From assembly GCA_002448875.1 (NCBI GenBank), contig DKAS01000151.1:577-19552 (forward strand): a stretch of DNA of 18,976 nucleotides, in the 5' to 3' direction. The notes below the pieces were generated by a model. The model ran no database searches, was not told where the DNA came from, and worked only from the letters and a program-made list of their open reading frames with translations. Numbering within the stretch: the stretch's first letter is position 1; each line of letters opens with the position of its first letter. A program made the position numbers and the translations under genes. This DNA comes from Proteobacteria bacterium UBA6920 (lineage in GTDB: Bacteria > Pseudomonadota > Gammaproteobacteria > SG8-11). Positions 6,863-14,695 of this stretch are shown here, in pieces.

Positions 6863-8410
6863 TTAGGCCACGTAGGCCCAACCATAACCAATGATGAGAC
6901 GGTACTGGTCATAAGTCAGGTCGGTATCGTTTCTGCCACTATTGGACAGCAGCAAATTATTTGCCAAGGTTACATGAGGTAAGCCTAAATAATGACCGAC
7001 CTCATGGCCAATGAGCATCCCTAAGTAGTCAATGTCCAGACGGGCGTTACCTAAGCTATCAACGGTGCCCGTCTTATCGGCCCACACACCGCTCCTGGAA
7101 CCGGCATGTGAGGTTGGCCCCGGGACATCACCTGCAAGACCGTCAAATCCGGTGGTGTGATCATGTACTATAAAGACATCGATATAGTTGTTGTTGGGTC
7201 CCGACCAGTCGTTGAAAAGGTTGTAACCCTCATTCAAAGAGTTGATGATCGTGTAGCTACCGGCATTGGCATCCGTGATATGGCGACGGCTAATGCCTGT
7301 GTAGGTCACATCCCGGGCTTCGTATATCTCCTGGGTGACATCTACTGCGTCATAGAGATCGGAATATTCGGTACTGGTGAATGACTCGGCACCGACACGC
7401 GTGATGTTCATGCCAAAACCAACCATCACGCGCGCTGTGATGGTGTCATTTATGGAACGACCGTCGCTTGCGGTAAATCCAATATCGATGGTCATATCCT
7501 CTTTACTGTTGTAGCGTCCGTGGATACCACTACCACTGGGAGAATTCACGGTAATGTTACCGGTCCAGGTACCATACGCTGGTACAGTGATCGAGGAACC
7601 CCATGTGTAGGTACCGCTCTCGACCAGTGTGCCCCCGACCCCACCATCCCAAAATGCCCAAGACATGGCGCGGTTGATGCTGGCTGAAGTACTGTCTCCA
7701 TTGCTAATCGTGATGCTGATGCGAGTTTTGAAAACATTGCCGGATTCGCGTACCCCGCGTGCGCTGTACGAGCCCGTTACATAGTCGATTCGGGGTGCGA
7801 GGTGCATCGTGAGCGGATTCGAGGGAAGCACCATACAAGTGGTACGAAAACGCGCTTGCCGACCATCCCTTGCAAAGAGACTGGCACGGAAAACAGAAGG
7901 ACCTGGTGGCAAACTTTGTTCGCGGCCGAAACGCACCTCTACCCGACCGCTTTCCGCTTCTTTATTGGTAAGCATTTTTTCCCTCACAAAGGTTTTGCCG
8001 GCCCATTCAATGACGATTGCAATGAACTCGGGTCGGGTATCACCGCAATATGCAAATTCGACCTCTAGCGTAAAGGGGCGATCGCTCATGATGCGGTTAT
8101 TACGGGGTTGCATGTCAACGATCGTCAAATGCGTACCACTAGGCCACAATGTGCGACGACCGATCTGCTCGTAGTCACGTCGAGACAATCGCGTCGAGCC
8201 AGCGATGTCTGCCATACTCCATGTTGCCTGCGTTTTGTTTAGGCGATCGATGCGCCTAAGCACCTCTGGTGAGAGCTTCAACTGACGTTTCAGGGATTGA
8301 GGTAGGCTCACTGTTAGGTTAATCGGTTTGAGCGGAATCGAATCACGTTTATGGAAGCGGTTCAAGGGTGGCGCCTTAAGGCGCCTGCCGGTAATGGTTG
8401 TTTTCGCCAT
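6863..8410 (-). CDS. Metzincin-type zinc metalloprotease without signal peptide
   Basis: The 515 residues end with a zinc-protease module: IGHEVGHYLGLPH contains the elongated HExxHxxGxxH motif (469-479), in which three histidines bind zinc and the glutamate is catalytic. The position where metzincins usually carry the Met-turn reads NNLLLSNSG, with leucines and no methionine. The N-terminus (1-45) is basic, proline-rich and not a signal peptide. Residues about 95-340 are beta-rich with Ig/CARDB-like character (SITISNGDSTSASINRAMSW). The layout suggests either a toxin exported by a dedicated apparatus or an intracellular protease; pappalysin- or archaemetzincin-like families are the nearest I would name. 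AAGGAG lies six bases before the ATG. It is first in the unit with the HEAT gene. Confidence 0.82.
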   Translation of the reverse strand: MAKTTITGRRLKAPPLNRFHKRDSIPLKPINLTVSLPQSLKRQLKLSPEVLRRIDRLNKTQATWSMADIAGSTRLSRRDYEQIGRRTLWPSGTHLTIVDMQPRNNRIMSDRPFTLEVEFAYCGDTRPEFIAIVIEWAGKTFVREKMLTNKEAESGRVEVRFGREQSLPPGPSVFRASLFARDGRQARFRTTCMVLPSNPLTMHLAPRIDYVTGSYSARGVRESGNVFKTRISITISNGDSTSASINRAMSWAFWDGGVGGTLVESGTYTWGSSITVPAYGTWTGNITVNSPSGSGIHGRYNSKEDMTIDIGFTASDGRSINDTITARVMVGFGMNITRVGAESFTSTEYSDLYDAVDVTQEIYEARDVTYTGISRRHITDANAGSYTIINSLNEGYNLFNDWSGPNNNYIDVFIVHDHTTGFDGLAGDVPGPTSHAGSRSGVWADKTGTVDSLGNARLDIDYLGMLIGHEVGHYLGLPHVTLANNLLLSNSGRNDTDLTYDQYRLIIGYGWAYVA

Positions 8411-8489
8411 AGCACTTCTCCTTGTTATCGGTGTCGTTGATCATCCCTAGCAGCATACGTGCTCGGAAATCCCAATGCGCTTAAGCATA

Positions 8490-8700
8490 TATGCTGACTG
8501 AGTATAGGCCGAATAAACACCATTTTCATGCTTTTCAGCGGATAATCCACGAGTAAGAAAGGGACCGGCACCCTACCACCGCCGCGAAATCTTGCGTCAT
8601 TCCGCACTGACCATTCAACTATTCGCTCTAACCTCTACCACTTGCGGGGCAATCCAGAGCGTCAGGCCAACCGGCAGCCCTAGCTCTGTCCCTTGTGTAA
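8490..8700 (+). repeat. Diverged direct repeat, right copy, flanking the protease/HEAT cassette
   Basis: This is the partner of 5790-5995, in the same orientation. It starts near GAGTATAGGCCGAATAAAC and ends near GCGTCAGGCCAACCGGCAGC. It lies upstream of the protease gene and should overlap its promoter; the minus strand carries TATACT at 8506-8501 as a possible -10, without a good -35. The rest of the 509-bp gap 8411-8919 shows a palindrome GCATATATGC (8485-8494) and no gene I can support; small frames at 8425-8607 and 8735-8947 lack protein-like features. Confidence 0.5.
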
Positions 8701-8919
8701 CTACTATTGGAGTGAGGTGAAGGGTTTGATGGGACTACCCAAACAGGTCGGCCGGCGGCGCGCGGTTTTTCGGCCGCAGACTCGTTGGAACTGAGTGTAC
8801 TTTCCCTGCAAATGGGCGAGAATTTTCTAAACGACCGCATTCCTCCACCTTTAAGACACTCAAACCAAAACCTAGTACTTCCGCTTTGGGTCGAAAGCCG
8901 CCCCCCACTCCACTCGACA

Positions 8920-9726
8920 TCACTCCCCTCTCCCACAATGCGGACAAATCCCCGCCTTACTCGTCCTCCGCTTGCCAATTTCCTCCACAAACCCCGACCC
9001 GATAATCCCCGCCGGCAAACCGAATAAGCCAATTCCCAGCACCGCGATGAACGACGCCAGCACCTTGCCCAGTTCGGTCACCGGATAAACGTCGCCGTAA
9101 CCCACGGTGCTCAGGGTCGCCACGCCCCACCACATGGCGGCGGGGATGCTGGAGAACACCGCCGGTTGGGAGTCGTGCTCCACGTAGTACATGGCGGCGG
9201 AGGCGATGATGAGCAGGAAAAACATCAGCGCCATGGAGACCGCCAGTTCTTCCTTTTTTCTGGCCATCACCCACAGGAAGCTGCGCAGCGCGGGGGAGTA
9301 GCGGGCCAGTTTCGCCACGCGCAGGATGCGCAGCATGCGCAAGACGCGCAGGTAGAGCAGGTCGACGCCGAACAGGGTCAGATAGGCCGGCAGGATCGCC
9401 AGCAGATCGATGAGCGCCAGGGGGGTGAAGAAAAATCGCAGGCGGCCGGTGAAGGGGTGGCGGTATTTCGGGTTTTCGGTGCAGCACCACAGGCGCAGCA
9501 GATATTCGACGGAGAAGATGACCACCGAAAAGACTTCGAAGGCGGCAAACACGACCTCGTGGCGCTGATACAAGCCTTCAACGGTTTCCAGGGTGATCGC
9601 CACCACATTGAGAAGAATCAGAGAGATGATCAGCACGTCGAAGGCGACACTGAGGGTGTCACCGCGCTTTCCCGTTTCGGTGATCCTATAGGCGCGGGTT
9701 TTCAGCCGGGCGAGGTATGCTTTCAT
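8920..9726 (-). CDS. Voltage-gated potassium channel (six-helix VIC family)
   Basis: The 268 residues have all parts of a Kv-type channel: S1 (about 24-47), S2 (58-80), S3 (101-119), an S4 voltage sensor with positive charges every third residue (R127, R130, R133, R136, K139, R142), S5 (160-183), pore helix and selectivity filter TVGYGD (207-212), and S6 (219-248). It acts in the inner membrane as a tetramer conducting potassium. There is no C-terminal RCK domain; the tail ends in CPHCGRGE, a lone CxxC. I chose the ATG at 9726 because longer starts run into the upstream gene and add no helix. No Shine-Dalgarno is clear, so coupling to the upstream nuclease-like gene (22-bp gap) is likely. Codon use is G+C-rich. 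Confidence 0.93.
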   Translation of the reverse strand: MKAYLARLKTRAYRITETGKRGDTLSVAFDVLIISLILLNVVAITLETVEGLYQRHEVVFAAFEVFSVVIFSVEYLLRLWCCTENPKYRHPFTGRLRFFFTPLALIDLLAILPAYLTLFGVDLLYLRVLRMLRILRVAKLARYSPALRSFLWVMARKKEELAVSMALMFFLLIIASAAMYYVEHDSQPAVFSSIPAAMWWGVATLSTVGYGDVYPVTELGKVLASFIAVLGIGLFGLPAGIIGSGFVEEIGKRRTSKAGICPHCGRGE

Positions 9727-9748
9727 GGCGTCGGGGCAACGAGATGGC

Positions 9749-10561
9749 TCAGGCGCCCTCCGGCAAGGGTTGATCGATAACGCCCCCGGCGGGATCATCC
9801 GCCTCGTCGCCGCCGACGTTGCGCAGCTTCTGTTTCTGGGCTTTTTTCACCAGTTTGACGGCATCGGTGGCCGCATCGCTGTCGACGATGTCGCGCTTCA
9901 ATACTTCGCCGCGAATGATGCTCGATACTTCCTCGTCGGTGACCTTGCCGCCGGCGGCGACCCGTTTTACCTCCCGCTTGATCACGGCAATGACGGGTTC
10001 GGACAGGATGATGGCGCCGATGACGAAGCGGTTGACGGACTGGATGTGATCGTGGAAATCATCGATGGCGGACTTCACCAGCCCTTCCTTGCACAGCAGG
10101 AACAGCTTGGCCTGGTCTTCTTCTTTTTTCGGCTTCAATTCCGCCAGATTGAACGCGCACACCAGCTCATGGCTGACCGGCTGCTCGAACTTGACGCGGT
10201 GTATCTCCCAGTCCAGTCCGTTGGTCAGCACGATCCAGGGCACGCCGTTGCCGGCGCCGTAGCCGAGAGCTTGGCGCAGGTGGTTTTCCTTCAGGCCCAG
10301 GCCGACGGCCTTGACCTCGATCAGGTACTGGATTTTGCCGTCCAGCTTGATGGCCAGATCGCAGAAGGTGCCGCGTATCGCCTGCTCGCTGGTTACCTCG
10401 GAATACTTGTCGAAGCCGAACACCTCCGACAGCATGTCGACAATGATGGTCACCGTGTCGGATTCGTTCACATCCCGGTCTTTGGCGGCGGTCAGCACCT
10501 TCTGGTACTTGGATATCTCCGCCGCCAGGCGGTCGGCGACCTTGCTGGGGACTTTTATCAT
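9749..10561 (-). CDS. Stand-alone HsdR N-terminal-like (PD-(D/E)xK nuclease fold) protein
   Basis: In this 270-residue protein, residues about 30-125 match the N-terminal nuclease domain of type I restriction R subunits: D68 in TFCDLAI, E82-x-K84 in YLIEVKAVG, and the QxxxY-type element QALGYG (Q97/Y101), followed by WIVLTNGLDWEIHRV. These are the expected catalytic residues and all are present. No helicase/translocase motor follows; residues 140-250 are helical and charged. It could be an active nuclease, a nucleic-acid sensor or a domesticated remnant. The ATG at 10561 is preferred over 10615 because AAAGGTG lies five bases upstream and the domain needs no longer start. It is first in a unit with the potassium channel; no HsdM/HsdS genes are nearby. 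Confidence 0.82.
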   Translation of the reverse strand: MIKVPSKVADRLAAEISKYQKVLTAAKDRDVNESDTVTIIVDMLSEVFGFDKYSEVTSEQAIRGTFCDLAIKLDGKIQYLIEVKAVGLGLKENHLRQALGYGAGNGVPWIVLTNGLDWEIHRVKFEQPVSHELVCAFNLAELKPKKEEDQAKLFLLCKEGLVKSAIDDFHDHIQSVNRFVIGAIILSEPVIAVIKREVKRVAAGGKVTDEEVSSIIRGEVLKRDIVDSDAATDAVKLVKKAQKQKLRNVGGDEADDPAGGVIDQPLPEGA

Positions 10562-10768
10562 CGGCGCACCTTTATGATCTTGTTGGAATTTTCCTGCGGA
10601 CCTCGCTTGATCCATGAAGTCTGGACGGGAAATGGCGATTTATCAAGGAAGCGGCGATTTTGAAAAACGGAAAAACAAAAGAATTGAGATCAAATGGTTA
10701 ACAATTGATCATTTCTTAGAACGGACCCAGCACACGGCCGATTCAATGGGCGGGGGTGGGCACCAGCA

Positions 10769-10807
10769 CGCCAGGGTATCGGTATCGGATCAGATGCCGC
10801 CCTGGCG
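10769..10807. repeat. Inverted repeat downstream of the TetR gene
   Basis: CGCCAGGG (10769-10776) and CCCTGGCG (10800-10807) are perfect inverted repeats around a 23-base loop, just past the stop of the TetR gene. With no T-tract it is not a standard intrinsic terminator; it may be a transcript-end structure. The rest of 10562-10824 holds only the unassigned promoter of the nuclease/channel unit. Confidence 0.35.
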
Positions 10808-10824
10808 CCCATGGCTGAGATCTA

Positions 10825-11388
10825 TTAATCGCCAAGCAAATATTCGTTGACCGTTTGACCGACATGCTCAATCAGTTCTTCACGACTTAAATTGACCACA
10901 GGAGGTAATTTAAGAACATAACGACAGAGTGCCACACCCAGCATTTGTGTCACCAGTAATCCTGCACGTTTCGATGCCAGCGGTTTAGGTTCATTGCGCA
11001 GTTTAGCAACCATGGCGGTAACCTGAGTTGCAAAGATTTGTTTGATGCGATCTGCGGCATCCTTATGGGTCACGGCGGAACGCAGCAAAATCACCAGCGC
11101 TTCATCTTCCTCCCAGCGATTCAAAAAATGCTCGACCAGGGCAGGTCCGATCTGTTGTTTGGGCAATTCGGACAGGTCAGGCAGGCGTAAATCGAATTCG
11201 GCGGCCGCGGCGAATAATTTTTCTTTATTGCCAAAATAACGCATGACCATGGTGGGATCTATATTGGCGCTCGCCGCGATCCCACGAATCGTGGCATTGC
11301 CATATCCGTGCAAGGAAAAGTGCTCCTTGGCGGCCTGCAAAATACCCTCTTTGGTGATATCGGATTTACGTTTTGGCTCGTTTGTCAT
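10825..11388 (-). CDS. TetR-family transcriptional repressor
   Basis: The 187 residues carry an N-terminal helix-turn-helix (about 10-56), with AAKEHFSLHGYGNATIRGIA then ASANIDPTMVMRYFGNKEKL, the typical TetR recognition helix ending in the F-x-x-K-E-x-L segment. The helical C-terminal half binds a ligand and dimerises; the ligand is unknown. I chose MTNEPKRKS (11388) over the longer start at 11442 because the longer version would add a non-conserved arm translated from the operator region. It is divergent from the flavin monooxygenase across a 91-bp gap packed with three copies of one palindrome. It therefore most likely represses both itself and the monooxygenase operon until an inducer, perhaps the monooxygenase substrate, binds. 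Confidence 0.92.
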   Translation of the reverse strand: MTNEPKRKSDITKEGILQAAKEHFSLHGYGNATIRGIAASANIDPTMVMRYFGNKEKLFAAAAEFDLRLPDLSELPKQQIGPALVEHFLNRWEEDEALVILLRSAVTHKDAADRIKQIFATQVTAMVAKLRNEPKPLASKRAGLLVTQMLGVALCRYVLKLPPVVNLSREELIEHVGQTVNEYLLGD

Positions 11389-11395
11389 AAAAATT

Positions 11396-11464
11396 ATTGT
11401 ATGCCAACAAGCGTTGACATGGAAGCGGATAAATGCCAACATCTGTTGGCCAACAACTGTTGAC
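11396..11464. promoter_or_regulatory. Divergent promoter region with three TetR-type operators
   Basis: One 16-bp palindrome, GCCAAC-N4-GTTGRC, occurs three times: 11403-11418 (right arm GTTGAC), 11435-11450 (perfect, GTTGGC) and 11449-11464 (right arm GTTGAC). The last two overlap by 2 bp. TTGACA (11414-11419) could be the -35 of the plus-strand operon, and TACAAT on the minus strand (11401-11396) the -10 of the TetR gene, so repressor binding would block both. I infer that the adjacent TetR protein is the binder. Confidence 0.75.
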
Positions 11465-11479
11465 TTTTAGGGAGGCTAT

Positions 11480-12643
11480 ATGAACACTAATCGTACGGTA
11501 ACCACCCCGGTCGAGACCGATGTCATCGTCATCGGCGCCGGGCCTACGGGTTTATGTCTCGGTATCGCTCTGCTGCAAAGCGGCATCAGAACGCTGCTCA
11601 TCGATCGCCTCACGCGTGGACAAAACACGTCGCGCGCCGCCGTGATCCACGCGCGAACGCTGGAAGTACTTGAATCACTTGGGGTTACAGAAAACCTCGT
11701 GGCGAAGGGCATTCATGCCAGCCGGTTTTCCATCCGCGATCGTGACCGGACGCTGGTGCCCATCGATTTTCAACGACTGCCCACCGAGTACCCTTACGCC
11801 TTGATGGTGTCGCAGGCAACGACGGAATCACTGCTGTTGGATCGCTACAGTGAACTGGGCGGACGCATCTTGCGCCCCTGCGCGATGCAGTCACTGACTC
11901 AGGATGACGAAGGTGTGACGGTAAGCCTTGATGATGGCAGCTGTCATCGCGCACGTTATGTCGTTGGCGCGGACGGCATGCACAGCACGGTGCGCGAAGC
12001 CGTCAATATTCCCTTTGTCGGCGCGAGCTATCCGGAGTCGTTTGTGCTGGCTGACGTACGCCTCAGCGGCGAGTTGCCACACGATGAAGTGATCTTGTTC
12101 TTCTCCCCGGCGGGCATGATCGTGGTGGCGCCGCTGCCGGACGGACAACATCGAATAGTCGCGACCACGGATCTGGCACCGGAACATCCCGACGCCAACT
12201 GGTTGCAGGCCTTACTGGATGCGCGTGGCCCGGAGCATCACCCGTTGAAGATACGCGAAGTAATCTGGGGATCGCGCTTCCATGTGCATCATCGAATCGC
12301 CGCTCATTATCGCACAGGCAGAGTCCTGCTGGCCGGAGATGCCGCGCATGTGCACAGTCCCGCGGGTGGTCAGGGTATGAATGCCGGTATTTTGGATGCA
12401 GCTGCCTTGGCGAAAGCGCTGAATGCAGCGCTGCAGGGAAACACCCTGGCGCTGACGCAGTACGGGGATGTGCGTCGGCCGATCGCCATGAAAATCATCA
12501 GCCTCGCTGATCGCCTGACCAGACTGGCTACCGTGCGCCCGCGACTGCGACCGTTGCGCAACAGCATCATGTCTTTGCTTGGCCACAATCCTCGGTTGCG
12601 CAGACGTCTCGCACTGGAGCTATCCGGCCTGAATTATCGCTAA
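11480..12643 (+). CDS. FAD-dependent aromatic-ring-type monooxygenase (group A flavoprotein)
   Basis: The 387 residues show all three signatures of class A flavin monooxygenases: GAGPTG for the FAD ADP moiety (19-24), a DG motif in VVGADGMHSTVRE (162-173) that contacts FAD and NAD(P)H, and a GD motif in RVLLAGDAAHVHSPAGGQGM (281-300) that binds the FAD ribityl chain. It would hydroxylate an aromatic or polycyclic substrate using NAD(P)H and oxygen in the cytoplasm. The protein lacks the extra C-terminal thioredoxin-like domain of PheA/TfdB-type hydroxylases and is closer in size to UbiH/PHBH types. AGGGAGG lies six bases before the ATG. It is controlled from the three-operator region and followed after about 80 bp by the Omp85-type gene. 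Confidence 0.92.
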   Translation: MNTNRTVTTPVETDVIVIGAGPTGLCLGIALLQSGIRTLLIDRLTRGQNTSRAAVIHARTLEVLESLGVTENLVAKGIHASRFSIRDRDRTLVPIDFQRLPTEYPYALMVSQATTESLLLDRYSELGGRILRPCAMQSLTQDDEGVTVSLDDGSCHRARYVVGADGMHSTVREAVNIPFVGASYPESFVLADVRLSGELPHDEVILFFSPAGMIVVAPLPDGQHRIVATTDLAPEHPDANWLQALLDARGPEHHPLKIREVIWGSRFHVHHRIAAHYRTGRVLLAGDAAHVHSPAGGQGMNAGILDAAALAKALNAALQGNTLALTQYGDVRRPIAMKIISLADRLTRLATVRPRLRPLRNSIMSLLGHNPRLRRRLALELSGLNYR

Positions 12644-12722
12644 CGACAGGGGCTCAATTCGAGACAGAGAACACTATTCGTACATAACCATGAATTTCGA
12701 CGAACGAAAAGGATACCTAATC

Positions 12723-14012
12723 ATGAATACCAGAGAGACTCGTACCGGAATTATTGTTGATGCGCTGCGTGGCGTGGTCTACGGCGGCATCGTCTCGCTG
12801 CTCCTGATATCAACCGCCGTGGCGGACAGCAGCCTGATCGAGCGTCGTAACGATCAGTTTCCGACAGATTCCGGCTATTTGCTGGCGCCGCTGCCCTATG
12901 CGCTTCCGGGTATCGGTGAGGGCATACAGGTGGTCGGACATTTTACCAATGTTTTTTCGACCACCGCCGATCCGACACTGCTGCTTTTTGCCGGTGACGT
13001 GCAAGGCGTTATCGCGCATGTCGATGAGATCCCACTGATAAACAATTATTTGCTTGCCCACGTGGAGCTGGATCGGATCAACAGATTTCAATACAGCAGT
13101 TATGACTCACGCGGCATGAAAACGGGAAAGGACGATTACAATCTGCTGGATATATCGCCTTATGAAGGGTTGTCCGGCGGCCTGGATCTGACTTTTTTTT
13201 CACGCCGCCTCACTTTTACCGCGGATCGCTACACCAGCAAAGGCGAAATCACCGCCATACGTGACGCCGAAGGCGTCATCATCAGCGATCTTACGAACCC
13301 TTACAAGTTCAAGCAGTACTCTACCCGGTGGTCAGCCAAACTTGATTTGACGGACGACTACCACGATGCTCATAAGGGTGTGCGCGTCAACTTTAACTAT
13401 CAGAACAATTCGGCAAAGACGAGCAATGATCCTGATTACTACGTTACGGAAATCAATTCCACCATTTTCACCCCCATGTTCCGCACCGACACCCTGGTGT
13501 TCAATATTTTCCAGTCGGATGCGCATGTCACGAAAAAAGGCAATACGGATCGGGCGACGATTACAGGCGAGCTCGGTCTGAATTGCGACCCTGGCGACAC
13601 GCGGTGCCAGGAAACTGAAGCCAACCTGGTCGATGAGTTTGTTAATGAACGACGGCACGGCACCGCTACCGGAATCGGTGGCGACAATCGGCTGCGGGCC
13701 TTTCCCGGCGGACGCTTTAATGGCGCGCATGTTTCTTCCATAGGCGCGGAATACCGCCTGAATTTGTCCCATGATGCCACGCCCTTTGACTATTACATCT
13801 GGAAAGGCACCCACACCGGCATTCAATTCGCTTTCTTTGCCGAACTCGGCACCGTCGCCGAAACCACCAGGGATCTATGGAATGAAGCCCGGTTTGTGCA
13901 TGGCACAGGCGTACGCCTGGTGACACAATCGGGCAGCGTTTACCGGGCGGATGTGGCATTCGGTGACGAAGGCGCTAACTTGAGTATGTGGTTCTTTTAT
14001 CCGTGGAACTAG
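12723..14012 (+). CDS. Omp85/BamA-superfamily outer-membrane beta-barrel lacking POTRA domains
   Basis: The 429 residues begin with a signal peptide (hydrophobic 17-31, cleavage after AVA at 34). The rest is strand-rich with alternating aromatic residues. Residues 324-332 read LRAFPGGRF, corresponding to the conserved loop-6 (V/I)RG(F/Y) motif of Omp85 proteins, with Ala in place of Gly. The C-terminus GTGVRLVTQSGSVYRADVAF...MWFFYPWN fits the family's last strands. Barrel strands start soon after the signal peptide, so POTRA domains seem absent, pointing to a pore or surface-antigen role rather than BAM assembly. I prefer the ATG at 12723 (AAAAGG about ten bases upstream) to 12690, which has no ribosome site. 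It probably shares the monooxygenase operon and could pass its substrate across the outer membrane. Confidence 0.82.
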   Translation: MNTRETRTGIIVDALRGVVYGGIVSLLLISTAVADSSLIERRNDQFPTDSGYLLAPLPYALPGIGEGIQVVGHFTNVFSTTADPTLLLFAGDVQGVIAHVDEIPLINNYLLAHVELDRINRFQYSSYDSRGMKTGKDDYNLLDISPYEGLSGGLDLTFFSRRLTFTADRYTSKGEITAIRDAEGVIISDLTNPYKFKQYSTRWSAKLDLTDDYHDAHKGVRVNFNYQNNSAKTSNDPDYYVTEINSTIFTPMFRTDTLVFNIFQSDAHVTKKGNTDRATITGELGLNCDPGDTRCQETEANLVDEFVNERRHGTATGIGGDNRLRAFPGGRFNGAHVSSIGAEYRLNLSHDATPFDYYIWKGTHTGIQFAFFAELGTVAETTRDLWNEARFVHGTGVRLVTQSGSVYRADVAFGDEGANLSMWFFYPWN

Positions 14013-14032
14013 ATTGGTAGTGCCACAATAAA

Positions 14033-14066
14033 AAACCGGGCAACGCAGCGTGCCCGGTTTTGTTTT
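14033..14066. terminator. Bidirectional intrinsic terminator
   Basis: AAACCGGGCA (14033-14042) and TGCCCGGTTT (14051-14060) form a 10-bp perfect stem around an 8-base loop, followed by TGTTTT and preceded by a run of A. It lies between the convergent ends of the Omp85-type gene and the small barrel gene and can serve both. Confidence 0.85.
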
Positions 14067-14104
14067 CGCGCCAAGACAGCGGACTCCCGCCCGCGTGCTA
14101 GTAG

Positions 14105-14695
14105 CTAAAATCGATAGCCGACAAAAACGCCGCCCAGGGTCTCGTCCACCTGGTAGTGGGACGTAATTTCGCCGTTCCTGGCTACTTCTTTCGAATATCC
14201 CCAGCCCAGGCCGAAAACTACATCGATGATTTTCTGGTCGCGCAACAGAAATCCGTAGCCCACATTGCCGCCGACCGCCGACCAATATGCGTAGTCCGGA
14301 TCCGAGGCAGGCGAGGACGCGGAATGGGAATAGGCATAGGCGGCATAGCTGAAAAACAGCGCGGGCCCCAGGTGAAAACCCTGCAGGCCGGTGTCATAGG
14401 GGTGCCAGTCCAGGGCCAGCATGGGATACAACTCCACGCTGCGTTGCCCGGCGGTGTCCCAGTTATAGTTAACCCCCATTTTCAGCATCAACACCTGATG
14501 CTCGGTGATAACACGCTGGTACATCACGTTCAGTGGCACAAACCTGGAATCCTCGCCGGCCAGACGACTGAGCGGGCTCATCGCCGGCAGCAACAAATCC
14601 ACCGTCAGCGCTTCGGATGCCTCCTGCGCCAGCAGGGGTCGGGTGGCTATGGCGCATAAAAACACCGCCGTGGCGACAATATTCCTGTTTTTCAT
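14105..14695 (-). CDS. Small outer-membrane beta-barrel protein
   Basis: The 196 residues have a clear signal peptide (MKNRNIVATAVFLCAIATRPLLA, cleaved before QEAS). The mature part is built of short strands with alternating hydrophobic residues (VNYNWDTAG, LGPALFFSYAAYAYS, VVFGLGWGYSKEVA, GGVFVGYRF). It ends in phenylalanine, the usual C-terminal outer-membrane insertion signal. About 170 mature residues would give an eight-strand barrel. The exact family is not recognised. I chose the ATG at 14695 since it begins the signal peptide; an upstream ATG at 14725 would add ten residues before it. The Shine-Dalgarno is weak (GGAAA). It is convergent with the Omp85-type gene and shares its terminator. 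Confidence 0.75.
   Translation of the reverse strand: MKNRNIVATAVFLCAIATRPLLAQEASEALTVDLLLPAMSPLSRLAGEDSRFVPLNVMYQRVITEHQVLMLKMGVNYNWDTAGQRSVELYPMLALDWHPYDTGLQGFHLGPALFFSYAAYAYSHSASSPASDPDYAYWSAVGGNVGYGFLLRDQKIIDVVFGLGWGYSKEVARNGEITSHYQVDETLGGVFVGYRF

Noticed and set aside
9166..10663. Long plus-strand frames opposite the channel and nuclease-like genes (9166-9780, 9725-10663)
   Set aside because: Antisense shadows in a G+C-rich region with few stops; the minus strand encodes recognisable channel and nuclease domains.
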